A stretch of 16,557 nucleotides of DNA, from positions 1 through 16,557 of the forward strand of contig CAMBPO010000048.1 in the NCBI GenBank assembly GCA_945869725.1. Direction: 5' to 3'. The stretch is from Klebsiella pneumoniae. GTDB lineage: Bacteria; Pseudomonadota; Gammaproteobacteria; Pseudomonadales; Pseudohongiellaceae. The position numbers and the translations under genes are program-made. The stretch's first letter is position 1, and each line of letters starts with the position of its first letter. The notes beneath the pieces are model-generated. The model did no database searches. It was not told the DNA's origin and worked only from the letters and a program-made list of their open reading frames with translations. Below are positions 5,829 to 13,862 of the stretch, in pieces.

Positions 5829-6764
5829 ATGTTTGCTCGATTTAGGGACGATATTGCAACGCTTTCCTCCGCACTGGACTCAACCTCCGGCGCCGAAGTT
5901 GCCGATCGGGTCCAGATTCTAAGGCTGGCTGATGGCAGATTGCTGGCATGGAGTGAATACGGGCACCGTCATGGTTATCCTCTTATTTACTTGCACCGTC
6001 AGGCTGGGTCGCGCGTAGAGGCAAAATTGTTGCATGAATCTGCCTTTGCTGCCGGTTTTAGGTTGATCGCAGTCGATCGTCCAGGAATGGGTTACTCCAG
6101 CTTCAAACCCCTGAATGCCATTACAGAGCTTGTCGACGATTACCAGCAATTGATAGATCGTTTGGGCTTGAATCACGCGGGACTTGTCAGTTGGGGCGCA
6201 GGTAGCGTGTTGGCGCTGGAAATTGCCCGGTGTTTAAAGCCGAAAATCAGTGTGGTGAACCTGATATCTCCCTCGTGCCTGCGATCAGGATTGCCAGAGT
6301 TGTTCAGGTTCAGAGGGATAGCGACGACTGTGACTCGATTAGTGCTGTCATCGCGCGCTCGCAGAATGGGGAGTGATGAGGCCGGATACTTTTCAAAGTG
6401 GCGTGAACAGCTCAGTTATGCAGACAAAAGGCAGGTCGATGATCCTTGGTTCAGCTCATTAATGGCAGAGGTTGCCAGGCAATCTTTGAGACAGGGCAGT
6501 GCCGGGGCCGCCCAGGATTTGATTTTGAGCTGTTGTCTAAAGACATCTGCTGTCTCTGGAATATTGGTGCCGGTTCATGAGTGGTCAGCAGAGTCTGATC
6601 ATGTGCTGGATTTGCTTACACCCGATGCCATGCCATGTTACACACGGCACAGGGTTCGGTGGCAGGGGGAGTTATTTATAAACCGCTCAGCCACGGATAT
6701 CTTGAACGTTGTGAGGAAGTCGCTTTCCCTTAGCCCTGTTGCCTGCGCCCCAGTACTGCGCTGA
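5829..6764 (+). CDS. Alpha/beta-hydrolase-fold protein, probable pseudoenzyme
   Basis: The 311-residue protein follows the alpha/beta-hydrolase pattern HGxPGSR... DRPGxGxS... GWSGGG... GH. The fold is visible as YLHRQAGSR (54-62), AVDRPGMGYSS (81-91), the helix VDDYQQLIDRLGL (102-114) and the elbow VSWGAGSVLALEIA (120-133). Key residues have changed: the nucleophile Ser position is Gly123 (SWGAG instead of GWSGG), the oxyanion-loop HG is His56-Arg57, and the expected C-terminal GH is Gly280-Glu281. Asp257 may be the old acid. Classic ester or epoxide hydrolysis is therefore unlikely, and ligand binding or a structural role is a better guess. No signal peptide. AAGGTAG lies about 5 bases before the ATG. 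The gene is divergent from the DUF6502 pair and shares its operator region. It overlaps the convergent DUF6316 gene by 35 bp. Confidence 0.85.
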   Translation: MFARFRDDIATLSSALDSTSGAEVADRVQILRLADGRLLAWSEYGHRHGYPLIYLHRQAGSRVEAKLLHESAFAAGFRLIAVDRPGMGYSSFKPLNAITELVDDYQQLIDRLGLNHAGLVSWGAGSVLALEIARCLKPKISVVNLISPSCLRSGLPELFRFRGIATTVTRLVLSSRARRMGSDEAGYFSKWREQLSYADKRQVDDPWFSSLMAEVARQSLRQGSAGAAQDLILSCCLKTSAVSGILVPVHEWSAESDHVLDLLTPDAMPCYTRHRVRWQGELFINRSATDILNVVRKSLSLSPVACAPVLR

Positions 6765-6999
6765 TGCGAAAATGAGGTTTTACGCTCACCATTGCATCCT
6801 GTTCAATTTGCTGTAACTCTTGAACAAATTTGGTCAGCATCAATTCAGCTTCATCACGGTATCTGAAGGGGCCGACGTCCTTACCTTCCCTAGTGTGGAA
6901 ATACCAGAGGTCGGCGCGACTGAATACTCTATCGGAGTTCTTGAATTCTGCTTTTGGGGTGTCAGTCAGGCGATTGTGTTGGGAGTTGTGATCATACAT
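6730..6999 (-). CDS. Small DUF6316-like protein
   Basis: This is an 89-residue soluble protein. The block NSDRVFSRADLWYFHTREGKDVGPF (residues 21-45, given here in part) matches my memory of DUF6316, whose core reads R-S-D-R-F followed by W-Y-F-x-T-R-E-G and G-P-F. No function is established. The remainder is a helix (DEAELMLTKFVQELQQIEQ) and a basic tail. GGAGAG lies 6 bases upstream of the ATG. Its last 35 bases overlap the end of the hydrolase-fold gene tail to tail, so each mRNA can pair with the other's 3' end. Confidence 0.75.
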   Translation of the reverse strand: MYDHNSQHNRLTDTPKAEFKNSDRVFSRADLWYFHTREGKDVGPFRYRDEAELMLTKFVQELQQIEQDAMVSVKPHFRISAVLGRRQQG

Positions 7000-7037
7000 G
7001 GCAAACTCTCCGTTTTCGTGTGAATTTTTTGTTGTGT

Positions 7038-7067
7038 TTACGACTGCAGTAGACCATGGTTTTCCAT
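7038..7067 (-). CDS. Possible leader peptide upstream of the DUF6316 gene
   Basis: ATG to TAA encodes MENHGLLQS. AAGGGA sits about 7 bases upstream, better than chance, and the frame lies 38 bases before the DUF6316 ATG on the same strand. Frames this short are common by chance and no regulatory logic is visible, so the call is tentative. Confidence 0.15.
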   Translation of the reverse strand: MENHGLLQS

Positions 7068-7088
7068 AATAGTATCCCTTCAGCTAAC

Positions 7089-7108
7089 AAAAAATTGCGC
7101 CGGCGCAA
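7089..7108 (-). terminator. Terminator-like hairpin on the minus strand
   Basis: The perfect 14-bp palindrome TTGCGCCGGCGCAA (7095-7108) is followed on the minus strand by six T (7094-7089). The stem is short (5 bp with a CCGG loop, or none as a pure palindrome). It lies upstream of the DUF6316 gene, where no minus-strand gene ends, so it would end a short RNA or attenuate the gene. A protein-binding palindrome is the alternative. Confidence 0.35.
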
Positions 7109-7140
7109 ATTGCTCTGATTTTGCCAGTCTGTAATTATTA

Positions 7141-7169
7141 TTGAATAAAGATAGGTGATATGGGACAAT
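7141..7169 (+). promoter_or_regulatory. Putative tig promoter
   Basis: TTGAAT (7141-7146) and GACAAT (7164-7169) are 17 bases apart, 4 of 6 each. The start point would be near 7176 with a leader of about 124 bases that contains the inverted repeat at 7191-7226. Confidence 0.35.
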
Positions 7170-7190
7170 CGCGCCTTTCAAAATACTCCG

Positions 7191-7226
7191 ATTTCCACTT
7201 AACTCATTGATATAGCTAGTGGAAAT
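7191..7226. repeat. Inverted repeat in the tig leader
   Basis: ATTTCCACT (7191-7199) and AGTGGAAAT (7218-7226) are perfect 9-bp arms around an 18-bp centre. It could be an RNA hairpin in the tig leader or a protein site. No T-run follows, so it is not a terminator. The same 8-mer AGTGGAAA forms an inverted repeat upstream of nhaB. Confidence 0.5.
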
Positions 7227-7299
7227 TATTTAAGCTGACTTATAACAACCGTTGATACCGACCGTGCGCCAAGGGCATGACGGTCTGCGAGGAATTTTC

Positions 7300-8715
7300 A
7301 TGCAAGTTTCGATCGAAACCACCACTGGATTAGAGCGTCGTATGACAATCGGCGTACCTGCCGCAGAAATAGAAAATGCTGTTGCAGCGCGTCTGGCCGA
7401 GGCGGCCAGAACTGTCCGCATCAATGGCTTTCGTAAAGGCAAAATTCCTCCCGGCGTTATCAAAAGCCGGTTTGGCAAAGGCGTCCGCCAGGAAGTCTTG
7501 GGTGACGTGATGAGCCGAGCTTATTATGCCGCGGTAAATGAGCAGAAGATCAAGCCGGCTGGACAGCCGAGGATTGAGCCCAAATCACTAGATGAAGGCA
7601 GGGATCTGGAATTTGTTGCGACATTCGAAGTTTACCCAGAGGTTAGCCTGGCTGACTTTGCTGCGGTGAAGGCTGAAAAGCTGATCGCAGATGTTACTGA
7701 TAAAGATATCGATACCATGATCGAAAATCTTCGTCAGCAGCGCCAGACCTGGGAAGAGGTAAAAAGGCAGGCAAAAAACGGTGACCTAGTCAGCCTTGAT
7801 TTTACAGGCACTATTGATGGAGAAGAGTTTCCGGGCGGCTCGGGTAAAGGAACCAATCTGGTGCTCGGTTCCGATCGTATGATCCCCGGTTTCGAGAAAG
7901 GGTTGTTAAAGTCAAAAGCTGGCGATGAAGTAACTCTCGAATTGAATTTTCCAGATGACTATCGCAACAAAGACGTTGCTGGGAAAGCTGTTATTTTTAA
8001 AGTTGCGGTAATCAAAATATCTGCAACTGTTCTGCCACAATTGAATGATGAATTTTTTGCTGCTTTTGGGGTGGCCGAGGGCGGACTTGACGGTTTTCGA
8101 AAAGAAGTCGCGAGTAATATGGAGCGTGAACTGCGTAAGGCAAGTAAAAATCGTCTGAAAACTTCCGTGATGGAAAAATTGCTTGAGCAAAATCAGCTTG
8201 ACTTACCCAAGGCCTTGGTCGCTGCTGAAGTTAACGTGCTGAGACAACAAGCCCTCCAGCAGTTTGGCGCCGGCGCGAAAAACCTTGATCCGTCAATGTT
8301 GCCAGATGAATTGTTTCGCGAACAAGCCGAGAAGCGTGTAAAACTGGGGTTGATACTGGGTGAGGTCATCAAGCAGCGCGGAATGCGAGCTGAAGCCGCT
8401 AAAGTGCGTGAAGCCATTGAAGATATCGCAGCGACTTATGAGTCTCCTGACGAAGTCATCAGCTGGTACTACAGCAATAAGGACCAGTTGGATGCAGTTG
8501 AGTCCGCTGTACTCGAAGATCAGGTATTTGAAGTGATTTTTGAACAGGCGGCGCTGACTGAGCGTACCGTCAGTTATGAAGAGCTCACGCGCCCTAAAGC
8601 ACCTGGTGCTGACGGCGAAGGGAGCGCAGACAAAGAAAAGAAAGCTTCGAAGAAGAAGTCTTCAAAAAAAGCAGCAGAGTCGGCCGATGACACTTCAGAA
8701 GGCGCTGCAGACTAA
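7300..8715 (+). CDS. tig: Trigger factor
   Basis: Trigger factor is the ribosome-bound chaperone that meets nascent chains at the exit tunnel and has peptidyl-prolyl isomerase activity. The ATG at 7300 has GAGGA 6 bases upstream and gives the family N-terminus [15 protein letters not shown]; an upstream TTG at 7252 is less likely. The ribosome-docking signature GFRKGK is at 43-48. The FKBP-type domain is about 150-245 ([26 protein letters not shown]), followed by the helical C-terminal chaperone arms. At 471 residues it is about 40 longer than E. coli because of a charged Lys/Asp/Ser-rich tail (from about 434), probably disordered. It heads the tig-clpP-clpX block, 23 bases before clpP. Confidence 0.96.
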   Translation: MQVSIETTTGLERRMTIGVPAAEIENAVAARLAEAARTVRINGFRKGKIPPGVIKSRFGKGVRQEVLGDVMSRAYYAAVNEQKIKPAGQPRIEPKSLDEGRDLEFVATFEVYPEVSLADFAAVKAEKLIADVTDKDIDTMIENLRQQRQTWEEVKRQAKNGDLVSLDFTGTIDGEEFPGGSGKGTNLVLGSDRMIPGFEKGLLKSKAGDEVTLELNFPDDYRNKDVAGKAVIFKVAVIKISATVLPQLNDEFFAAFGVAEGGLDGFRKEVASNMERELRKASKNRLKTSVMEKLLEQNQLDLPKALVAAEVNVLRQQALQQFGAGAKNLDPSMLPDELFREQAEKRVKLGLILGEVIKQRGMRAEAAKVREAIEDIAATYESPDEVISWYYSNKDQLDAVESAVLEDQVFEVIFEQAALTERTVSYEELTRPKAPGADGEGSADKEKKASKKKSSKKAAESADDTSEGAAD

Positions 8716-8738
8716 ACACGCAAGAGACACGTTTGCCA

Positions 8739-9377
8739 ATGAGAAGATCTGAAACTATTACCAGTGAATCGATGTTGTCACTGATTGAATCCAACCTAGT
8801 GCCTATGGTCGTTGAGCAAACGGCCAGAGGGGAGCGGGCGTATGACATCTATTCTCGCCTTCTCAAAGAGCGGGTAATTTTTCTGGTGGGCCCGGTCGAA
8901 GATCACATGGCTAATCTGGTGGTTGCACAGCTACTGTTTCTTGAGTCCGAGAATCCAGACAAGGATATCCATCTGTATATTAACTCACCGGGCGGAGCTG
9001 TTACTGCAGGTTTGTCAATCTATGACACCATGCAATTCATCAAACCTGATGTCAGTACCATGTGTATTGGACAGGCTGCTAGCATGGGCGCCTTCCTGTT
9101 GACTGGTGGTGCGAAAGGCAAGCGTTTTGCGCTTCCAAACTCGCGTATGATGATCCACCAGCCTAGTGGTGGCGCACAGGGGCAGGCCTCGGATATCGAG
9201 ATACAAGCTAATGAGATTCTTAAGATGCGGCAGCAACTGAATGAAATCATGGCATTTCACACCGGTAAATCGCTGGCCGAGGTTGCCCGTGATACGGAAC
9301 GTGATAATTTCATGAATGCAGAGCAGGCGGTCTCATACGGCTTGATAGACAAAGTGATTACGCGCAGAGCCGTGTAG
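8739..9377 (+). CDS. clpP: ATP-dependent Clp protease proteolytic subunit ClpP
   Basis: ClpP is the serine peptidase whose two heptameric rings form the chamber fed by ClpX or ClpA. The catalytic triad is Ser115 (GQAASMGAF), His140 (MIHQP) and Asp189 (DTERDN), matching Ser111/His136/Asp185 of the E. coli precursor. I chose the ATG at 8739 (212 residues). A TTG at 8733 is also possible and is better spaced from the weak AGAGA at 8723-8727. The first ~20 residues are probably the cleaved propeptide, since the conserved mature region starts near NLVPMVVEQ. It lies between tig and clpX with short gaps and no visible promoter of its own. Confidence 0.96.
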   Translation: MRRSETITSESMLSLIESNLVPMVVEQTARGERAYDIYSRLLKERVIFLVGPVEDHMANLVVAQLLFLESENPDKDIHLYINSPGGAVTAGLSIYDTMQFIKPDVSTMCIGQAASMGAFLLTGGAKGKRFALPNSRMMIHQPSGGAQGQASDIEIQANEILKMRQQLNEIMAFHTGKSLAEVARDTERDNFMNAEQAVSYGLIDKVITRRAV

Positions 9378-9394
9378 AGTCCGGGAGTAAGTGC

Positions 9395-10678
9395 ATGTCA
9401 GATGATCGCTTTAAAAAGAGTGATGACAACGGAAAATTGTTGTATTGCTCTTTCTGTGGCAAAAGCCAGCATGAGGTGCGAAAGCTCATAGCGGGTCCAT
9501 CAGTCTTTGTCTGTGATGAATGCGTTGACCTCTGCAACGATATCATTCGTGAAGAAATTCAGGAAAAAGAGACTGAATCAGGACGCAAGAAACTACCAGT
9601 TCCAGAAGAAATCAAGAAAACACTCGACGAGTATGTTATCGGGCAGGACAAAGCCAAAAAAGTATTGGCTGTTGCAGTTTACAACCATTACAAGCGACTT
9701 GGTTATGATCGTCGAAGCGACGATGTTGAATTGGGTAAAAGCAACATCCTGATGATCGGTCCGACTGGCACTGGAAAGACATTATTGGCTGAAACTCTGG
9801 CGCGTTTGCTTGATGTGCCATTCACAATTGCTGATGCTACCACGTTGACCGAAGCTGGTTATGTGGGCGAAGATGTTGAAAATATTATTCAGAAATTGTT
9901 GCAGAAGTGCGACTATGATGTTGAAAAGGCACAAATTGGCATCGTGTATATCGATGAAATCGACAAAATTTCGCGGAAGTCAGATAATCCTTCAATAACC
10001 CGCGATGTGTCGGGTGAAGGCGTTCAGCAGGCATTGCTTAAGCTGATTGAAGGTACTATTGCTTCAGTGCCGCCTCAGGGAGGGCGCAAACATCCTCAGC
10101 AGGAATTTTTGCAGGTGGATACGTCCAACATCCTGTTTATCTGTGGTGGCGCGTTTTCTGGCCTGGATAAGGTTATTCGCGATCGATCCGAGAAAAGCGG
10201 TATTGGGTTCAGTGCCGAAGTTAGAAGCAAAGACGCGGACAAGCTTCCAGGCGACACATTTAAGAATGTAGAGCCTGAAGACCTTGTCAAGTTTGGCTTG
10301 ATTCCTGAATTTGTTGGTCGCCTTCCCATGATTGCTACGCTAGATGAGCTTGATCTTGACGCTCTGATGCGGATACTGAAGGAGCCAAGGAATTCACTGA
10401 TAAAGCAGTACGCAAAACTTTTTGAAATGGAAGATGTTGAAATTCAGTTCCGTGATGATGCTCTTCAGGCGATTGCCAAAAAAGCCAAAGAACGCAAAAC
10501 AGGGGCGCGCGGGTTGCGTTCAATTATGGAAAGTGTTTTGCTGGAGACTATGTTCAAAATTCCTTCTATGAACAATGTCAGTAAGGTGGTGATAGATGCT
10601 GCTGTAATCAACGGCGATTCTGAGCCTTTGCTGGTGTATGAGACTGAGCCGTCAGCAATCACTAAGGTTGCTGATTGA
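9395..10678 (+). CDS. clpX: ATP-dependent unfoldase ClpX
   Basis: ClpX is the AAA+ hexamer that recognises, unfolds and threads substrates into ClpP. The N-terminal zinc-binding domain has Cys18/Cys21 and Cys40/Cys43. Walker A is GPTGTGKT (122-129) and Walker B IVYIDE (183-188). The pore loop GYVG is at 155-158 and the RKH loop appears in [11 protein letters not shown]. The 427 residues match the family (E. coli 424). GGGAG lies 8 bases before the ATG, and 17 bases separate it from the clpP stop, so one operon is likely. Confidence 0.97.
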   Translation: MSDDRFKKSDDNGKLLYCSFCGKSQHEVRKLIAGPSVFVCDECVDLCNDIIREEIQEKETESGRKKLPVPEEIKKTLDEYVIGQDKAKKVLAVAVYNHYKRLGYDRRSDDVELGKSNILMIGPTGTGKTLLAETLARLLDVPFTIADATTLTEAGYVGEDVENIIQKLLQKCDYDVEKAQIGIVYIDEIDKISRKSDNPSITRDVSGEGVQQALLKLIEGTIASVPPQGGRKHPQQEFLQVDTSNILFICGGAFSGLDKVIRDRSEKSGIGFSAEVRSKDADKLPGDTFKNVEPEDLVKFGLIPEFVGRLPMIATLDELDLDALMRILKEPRNSLIKQYAKLFEMEDVEIQFRDDALQAIAKKAKERKTGARGLRSIMESVLLETMFKIPSMNNVSKVVIDAAVINGDSEPLLVYETEPSAITKVAD

Positions 10679-10730
10679 TTCTTGCTTGATACAATTCTGC
10701 TATCGATAGTCATCTCTTTATTAAACGTCG

Positions 10731-10753
10731 CAGCTCTTGAATTCCGAGAGCTG
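10731..10753. repeat. Inverted repeat between clpX and lon
   Basis: CAGCTCT (10731-10737) and AGAGCTG (10747-10753) flank a 9-bp centre. There is no T-run, so it is not a normal terminator. It overlaps the putative heat-shock -35 of lon. Confidence 0.4.
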
Positions 10754-10764
10754 AGGCCTCAAAT
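10736..10764 (+). promoter_or_regulatory. Putative sigma-32 (heat-shock) promoter of lon
   Basis: CTTGAA (10736-10741) is the exact sigma-32 -35 core. CCTCAAAT (10757-10764) after 15 bases matches the -10 CCCCATNT at 5 of 7 defined positions. Transcription would start near 10772, about 30 bases before the lon ATG. lon is heat-shock controlled in E. coli, which supports the reading. Confidence 0.5.
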
Positions 10765-10803
10765 TGAGCATCAATAGACACAACGATACTGGTGAGAATG
10801 ATT

Positions 10804-13254
10804 ATGGGTGATGTTTCTGATAATCCCTCCAGCCTGAACGCAGGGCTTCCGCTGTTACCGCTTCGAGACGTGGTGGTATATCCGCAGATTGTGCAGCCGC
10901 TGTTTGTTGGCAGGCCACGTTCAATCCGCTCTCTTGAAGTCGCCATGCATAGCCATAAGCAGGTTTTGCTGGTGGCGCAGAAAAATGCATCTGACGATGA
11001 TCCCGGGATCAAAGATATTTACGCAGTCGGCACAATTGCCACTATTTTACAGTTAATACGTTTGCCAGACGGTACGGTGAAGGTGCTGGTCGAAGGTGTG
11101 ACACGTGCGCGCATTCGAAGCGCAGAACTGGTTGATGACTATTTCCAGAGCCAAGTCGTGCCACTGCACTCAGACGCCCTTCCGGAAAAACAGGGTCAGC
11201 TACTGCTGAAATCGTTGTTGTCTCAGTTCGATCAGTACGTGCAGCTAAGCCGCAAGATACCTCCAGAAGTCATGAGTTCCATTTCGGGAATCGATGAACC
11301 AGGACGCATGGTGGATACCATTGCGTCTCACATGACATTACAACTACAGGAAAAGCAGAATCTTTTGGAGTTGGTGAGTCTCGAGGCTCGTATTGAACAT
11401 TTGATGGGGCTCATCGAAGCCGAGATCGATCTCTTTCAGGTAGAAAAAAGAATCCGTGGCCGCGTCAAAAAGCAAATGGAGAAGAGCCAGCGCGAGTATT
11501 ATCTGAACGAGCAGATGAAGGCGATCCAGAAAGAAATGGGCGAGCTTGATGATGCGCCCAACGAAGCGGAAGAGTTAAAAGGGCGAATCGAGAAATCCGG
11601 TATGCCCAAAGAAGCTTTGGATAAAGCGCTTGCAGAATGGAGCAAGCTGAAAATGATGTCACCGATGTCTTCTGAGGCATCGGTGGTACGCACCTATCTT
11701 GACTGGATGGTTAATGTTCCTTGGAAAAAGCGTAGCAAAATCAGTCTCGAGTTAGATCGTGCTGAAAAAATACTGAATGCTGATCATTATGGGCTCGAAG
11801 AGGTGAAGGAGCGCATTCTTGAGTATCTGGCTGTGCAACAACGTGTCAAAAAACTCAAAGGACCCATTCTTTGCCTGGTTGGACCTCCCGGCGTGGGAAA
11901 AACATCATTGGGCGAGTCGATTGCCAAGGCAACCAATCGCAAGTTTGTCCGTATGGCCTTGGGAGGCGTGCGTGATGAGGCAGAAATTCGCGGACATCGC
12001 AGGACCTATATAGGATCGCTGCCGGGTAAACTGTTACAGAAACTTTCCAAAGCGGGTGTCAAGAACCCATTATTTCTTCTTGATGAAGTTGACAAAATGG
12101 GAATGGATCACCGCGGGGATCCTGCGTCAGCGCTGTTGGAAGTTCTGGATCCTGAGCAAAACAAAAGCTTCAACGATCACTATCTTGAAGTCGATTATGA
12201 TCTCTCGGAAGTTATGTTCGTTTGTACTTCAAATACCATGAACATTCCAGGACCGTTACTGGATCGAATGGAAGTTATTCGTTTGCCCGGATACACCGAG
12301 GCTGAAAAAATCAGCATCGCTTCGCGTTATCTTCTGCCAAAGCAGCTTCAGGCTAATGGATTGCGGGATCAGGAATTGACGATCCCGGAAGAGACCATTA
12401 AAGACCTGATCCGTTTCTATTCCCGTGAGGCAGGTGTCCGCGGATTGGAGCGGGAGATTGCCAAACTGTGCCGAAAGGTGGTCAAGGAGGCTGCCCTGCG
12501 AGATGCGAAGGCATCGGGCAAAAAGGAAACAATTACCATGGTTCTTACTCCTGAATTGCTGGAAAACTATTCTGGGGTGCGCAAATTCGACTATGGCCGT
12601 GCTGAGGAAAGCAATCGTATCGGACAGGTCAATGGTCTTGCCTGGACGCAGGTTGGGGGTGAGTTGCTGACCATTGAGGCCGTAGCAGTTGAGGGTAAAG
12701 GCAAAACAGTCAAGACGGGTTCATTGGGGGATGTAATGCAGGAGTCCATCCAGGCTGCAATAACGGTTGTGAGGAGTCGGGCGGCCTCGTTAGGCCTCAA
12801 GCCAGGTTTCCATGAGACTGTAGATCTGCATATTCACGTTCCTGAAGGAGCTACTCCTAAGGATGGTCCGAGCGCCGGCGTAGGTATGTGTACGGCGATT
12901 GTATCGGTGCTAACAGGCATACCCGTAAAAGCTGATGTGGCAATGACCGGCGAGATAACGCTGAGAGGGCAAGTGCTTCGTATTGGCGGACTTAAAGAGA
13001 AGCTGTTGGCCGCTCACAGAGGAAATATCAAAACGGTCATCATCCCTGCTGAGAATGAGCGTGATCTCAAAGAGATCCCCGAAAACATTAAGGCGGATCT
13101 CTCAATCCATGCCGTCAAATGGATTGATCAGGTGCTGGAACTTGCACTCGAACGCATGCCGTTGCCACTGCCAGATGTTGTCGTTGGTTCGAATACTTCT
13201 GCAAAAGATGCCAGAGATTCTGTTAAAGACGAAAATGCGGTCAGCACCCACTGA
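10804..13254 (+). CDS. lon: ATP-dependent Lon protease
   Basis: Lon is a homo-hexameric AAA+ serine protease that removes misfolded proteins and some regulators. The N-terminal substrate domain (from [13 protein letters not shown]) covers about the first 310 residues. Walker A is GPPGVGKT (360-367), Walker B LFLLDE (423-428). The Ser-Lys dyad is Ser690 (PKDGPSAG) and Lys733 ([13 protein letters not shown]). I chose the ATG at 10804 because GGTGAG is 7 bases upstream; GTG 10792 and ATG 10798 in frame have no well-placed site. This gives 816 residues (E. coli 784), the extra being at the two ends, including a polar C-terminal tail. It lies 125 bases after clpX with its own putative heat-shock promoter. 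Confidence 0.97.
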   Translation: MGDVSDNPSSLNAGLPLLPLRDVVVYPQIVQPLFVGRPRSIRSLEVAMHSHKQVLLVAQKNASDDDPGIKDIYAVGTIATILQLIRLPDGTVKVLVEGVTRARIRSAELVDDYFQSQVVPLHSDALPEKQGQLLLKSLLSQFDQYVQLSRKIPPEVMSSISGIDEPGRMVDTIASHMTLQLQEKQNLLELVSLEARIEHLMGLIEAEIDLFQVEKRIRGRVKKQMEKSQREYYLNEQMKAIQKEMGELDDAPNEAEELKGRIEKSGMPKEALDKALAEWSKLKMMSPMSSEASVVRTYLDWMVNVPWKKRSKISLELDRAEKILNADHYGLEEVKERILEYLAVQQRVKKLKGPILCLVGPPGVGKTSLGESIAKATNRKFVRMALGGVRDEAEIRGHRRTYIGSLPGKLLQKLSKAGVKNPLFLLDEVDKMGMDHRGDPASALLEVLDPEQNKSFNDHYLEVDYDLSEVMFVCTSNTMNIPGPLLDRMEVIRLPGYTEAEKISIASRYLLPKQLQANGLRDQELTIPEETIKDLIRFYSREAGVRGLEREIAKLCRKVVKEAALRDAKASGKKETITMVLTPELLENYSGVRKFDYGRAEESNRIGQVNGLAWTQVGGELLTIEAVAVEGKGKTVKTGSLGDVMQESIQAAITVVRSRAASLGLKPGFHETVDLHIHVPEGATPKDGPSAGVGMCTAIVSVLTGIPVKADVAMTGEITLRGQVLRIGGLKEKLLAAHRGNIKTVIIPAENERDLKEIPENIKADLSIHAVKWIDQVLELALERMPLPLPDVVVGSNTSAKDARDSVKDENAVSTH

Positions 13255-13269
13255 CTGTGGCGGTTTCTG

Positions 13270-13299
13270 TTGACACGACTTTCGGCCGCTTGGTATAAA
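13270..13299 (+). promoter_or_regulatory. Strong extended -10 promoter of the HU gene
   Basis: A perfect -35 TTGACA (13270-13275) is followed after 18 bases by TATAAA (13294-13299), preceded by an extended -10 TGG. It starts only 16 bases after the lon stop. This is the strongest promoter in the window, as suits an abundant nucleoid protein. Confidence 0.8.
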
Positions 13300-13305
13300 G
13301 TGGTC

Positions 13306-13445
13306 GTTGTACGCAGCCGGAACGCCGCGCGCCGCCTGATAGTTGGCCTTCGCCACAATTTTTGCTTCCAGATTGGAAGACAGCAGGGCCGCCAGCAAAC
13401 CACCATGACAAATAATTAACAGGTTTAGAAAAACAAGGGGACATC
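13306..13445 (+). other. Long GC-rich 5' leader of the HU mRNA
   Basis: From the inferred start point to the GTG is about 140 bases. The first half is GC-rich (a GCCGCGCGCCGCC core near 13323-13335) and the last 40 bases are A-rich. No gene is convincing in it on either strand. It may fold and influence translation, but I recognise no riboswitch class. Confidence 0.4.
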
Positions 13446-13721
13446 GTGAATAAATCAGAATTGATCGAAGCCGTTGCAGCAAGCGCGGATTTGCCAAAAG
13501 CTGCAGCAGCGCGAGTGATCGATGCAATGATCGACACAATCACTGAATCATTGCAGAAGAGTGAGCCAGTAGTATTGGTTGGTTTCGGAACATTTGGCAC
13601 TAAAGAACGTGCTGCGCGTGCCGGACGCAACCCCCAGACGGGTGCAGCTATTCAGATCAAGGCTGCCAAAGTGCCGGGATTCAAGCCTGGCAAAGCGTTG
13701 AAAGACGCTGTAAACGCCTGA
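13446..13721 (+). CDS. hupB: DNA-binding protein HU (beta-type by position)
   Basis: HU is a small dimeric histone-like protein that bends and compacts DNA. The 91 residues have the full family pattern: helical dimer body (1-40), GFGTF (46-50) and the beta-arm tip RNPQTG (61-66) with the intercalating Pro63. The start is GTG, with AAGGGG about 5 bases upstream. Position downstream of lon and upstream of ppiD is that of hupB in E. coli and Pseudomonas. A strong promoter before it and a terminator after it make it a single-gene unit. Confidence 0.95.
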   Translation: MNKSELIEAVAASADLPKAAAARVIDAMIDTITESLQKSEPVVLVGFGTFGTKERAARAGRNPQTGAAIQIKAAKVPGFKPGKALKDAVNA

Positions 13722-13804
13722 ATTGATTGATATTCCGGCGGGGCAATATCTGCTGAGCCGGGCTTGGATTTGTTTGGTAGACAATTTTACCCTCATGTCC
13801 ATGT

Positions 13805-13832
13805 AAAGGGCGCATCTTTGATGCGCCTTTTT
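13805..13832 (+). terminator. Intrinsic terminator after hupB
   Basis: GGCGCATC (13809-13816) pairs with GATGCGCC (13820-13827) around TTT, followed by five T; flanking A residues extend the stem. It ends the HU transcript about 85 bases after its stop and lies 30 bases before ppiD. Confidence 0.9.
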
Positions 13833-13862
13833 AGTTTAGATTGATACCCTCCAGGAAAAAGT

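Larger units (their letters stand above)
7000..7299. other. Intergenic region between the DUF6316 gene and tig
   Basis: This 300-bp AT-rich stretch separates two divergent genes. It holds the DUF6316 ribosome-binding site, a possible 9-codon minus-strand frame (7038-7067), a minus-strand terminator-like hairpin (7089-7108), a possible tig promoter (7141-7169), an inverted repeat (7191-7226) and the tig ribosome-binding site (GAGGA at 7289-7293). I see no longer gene in it. Confidence 0.7.

Noticed and set aside
13300..13419. Plus-strand GTG frame of 39 codons in the hupB leader
   Set aside because: The GTG falls at the promoter -10 edge, before the inferred start point, and has no ribosome-binding site; the product is Arg-rich and unremarkable.
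13241..13630. Minus-strand open frames covering the lon-hupB gap and hupB
   Set aside because: They run antisense across the strong hupB promoter and the HU coding region, and their products match no family pattern; chance frames in GC-rich leader.
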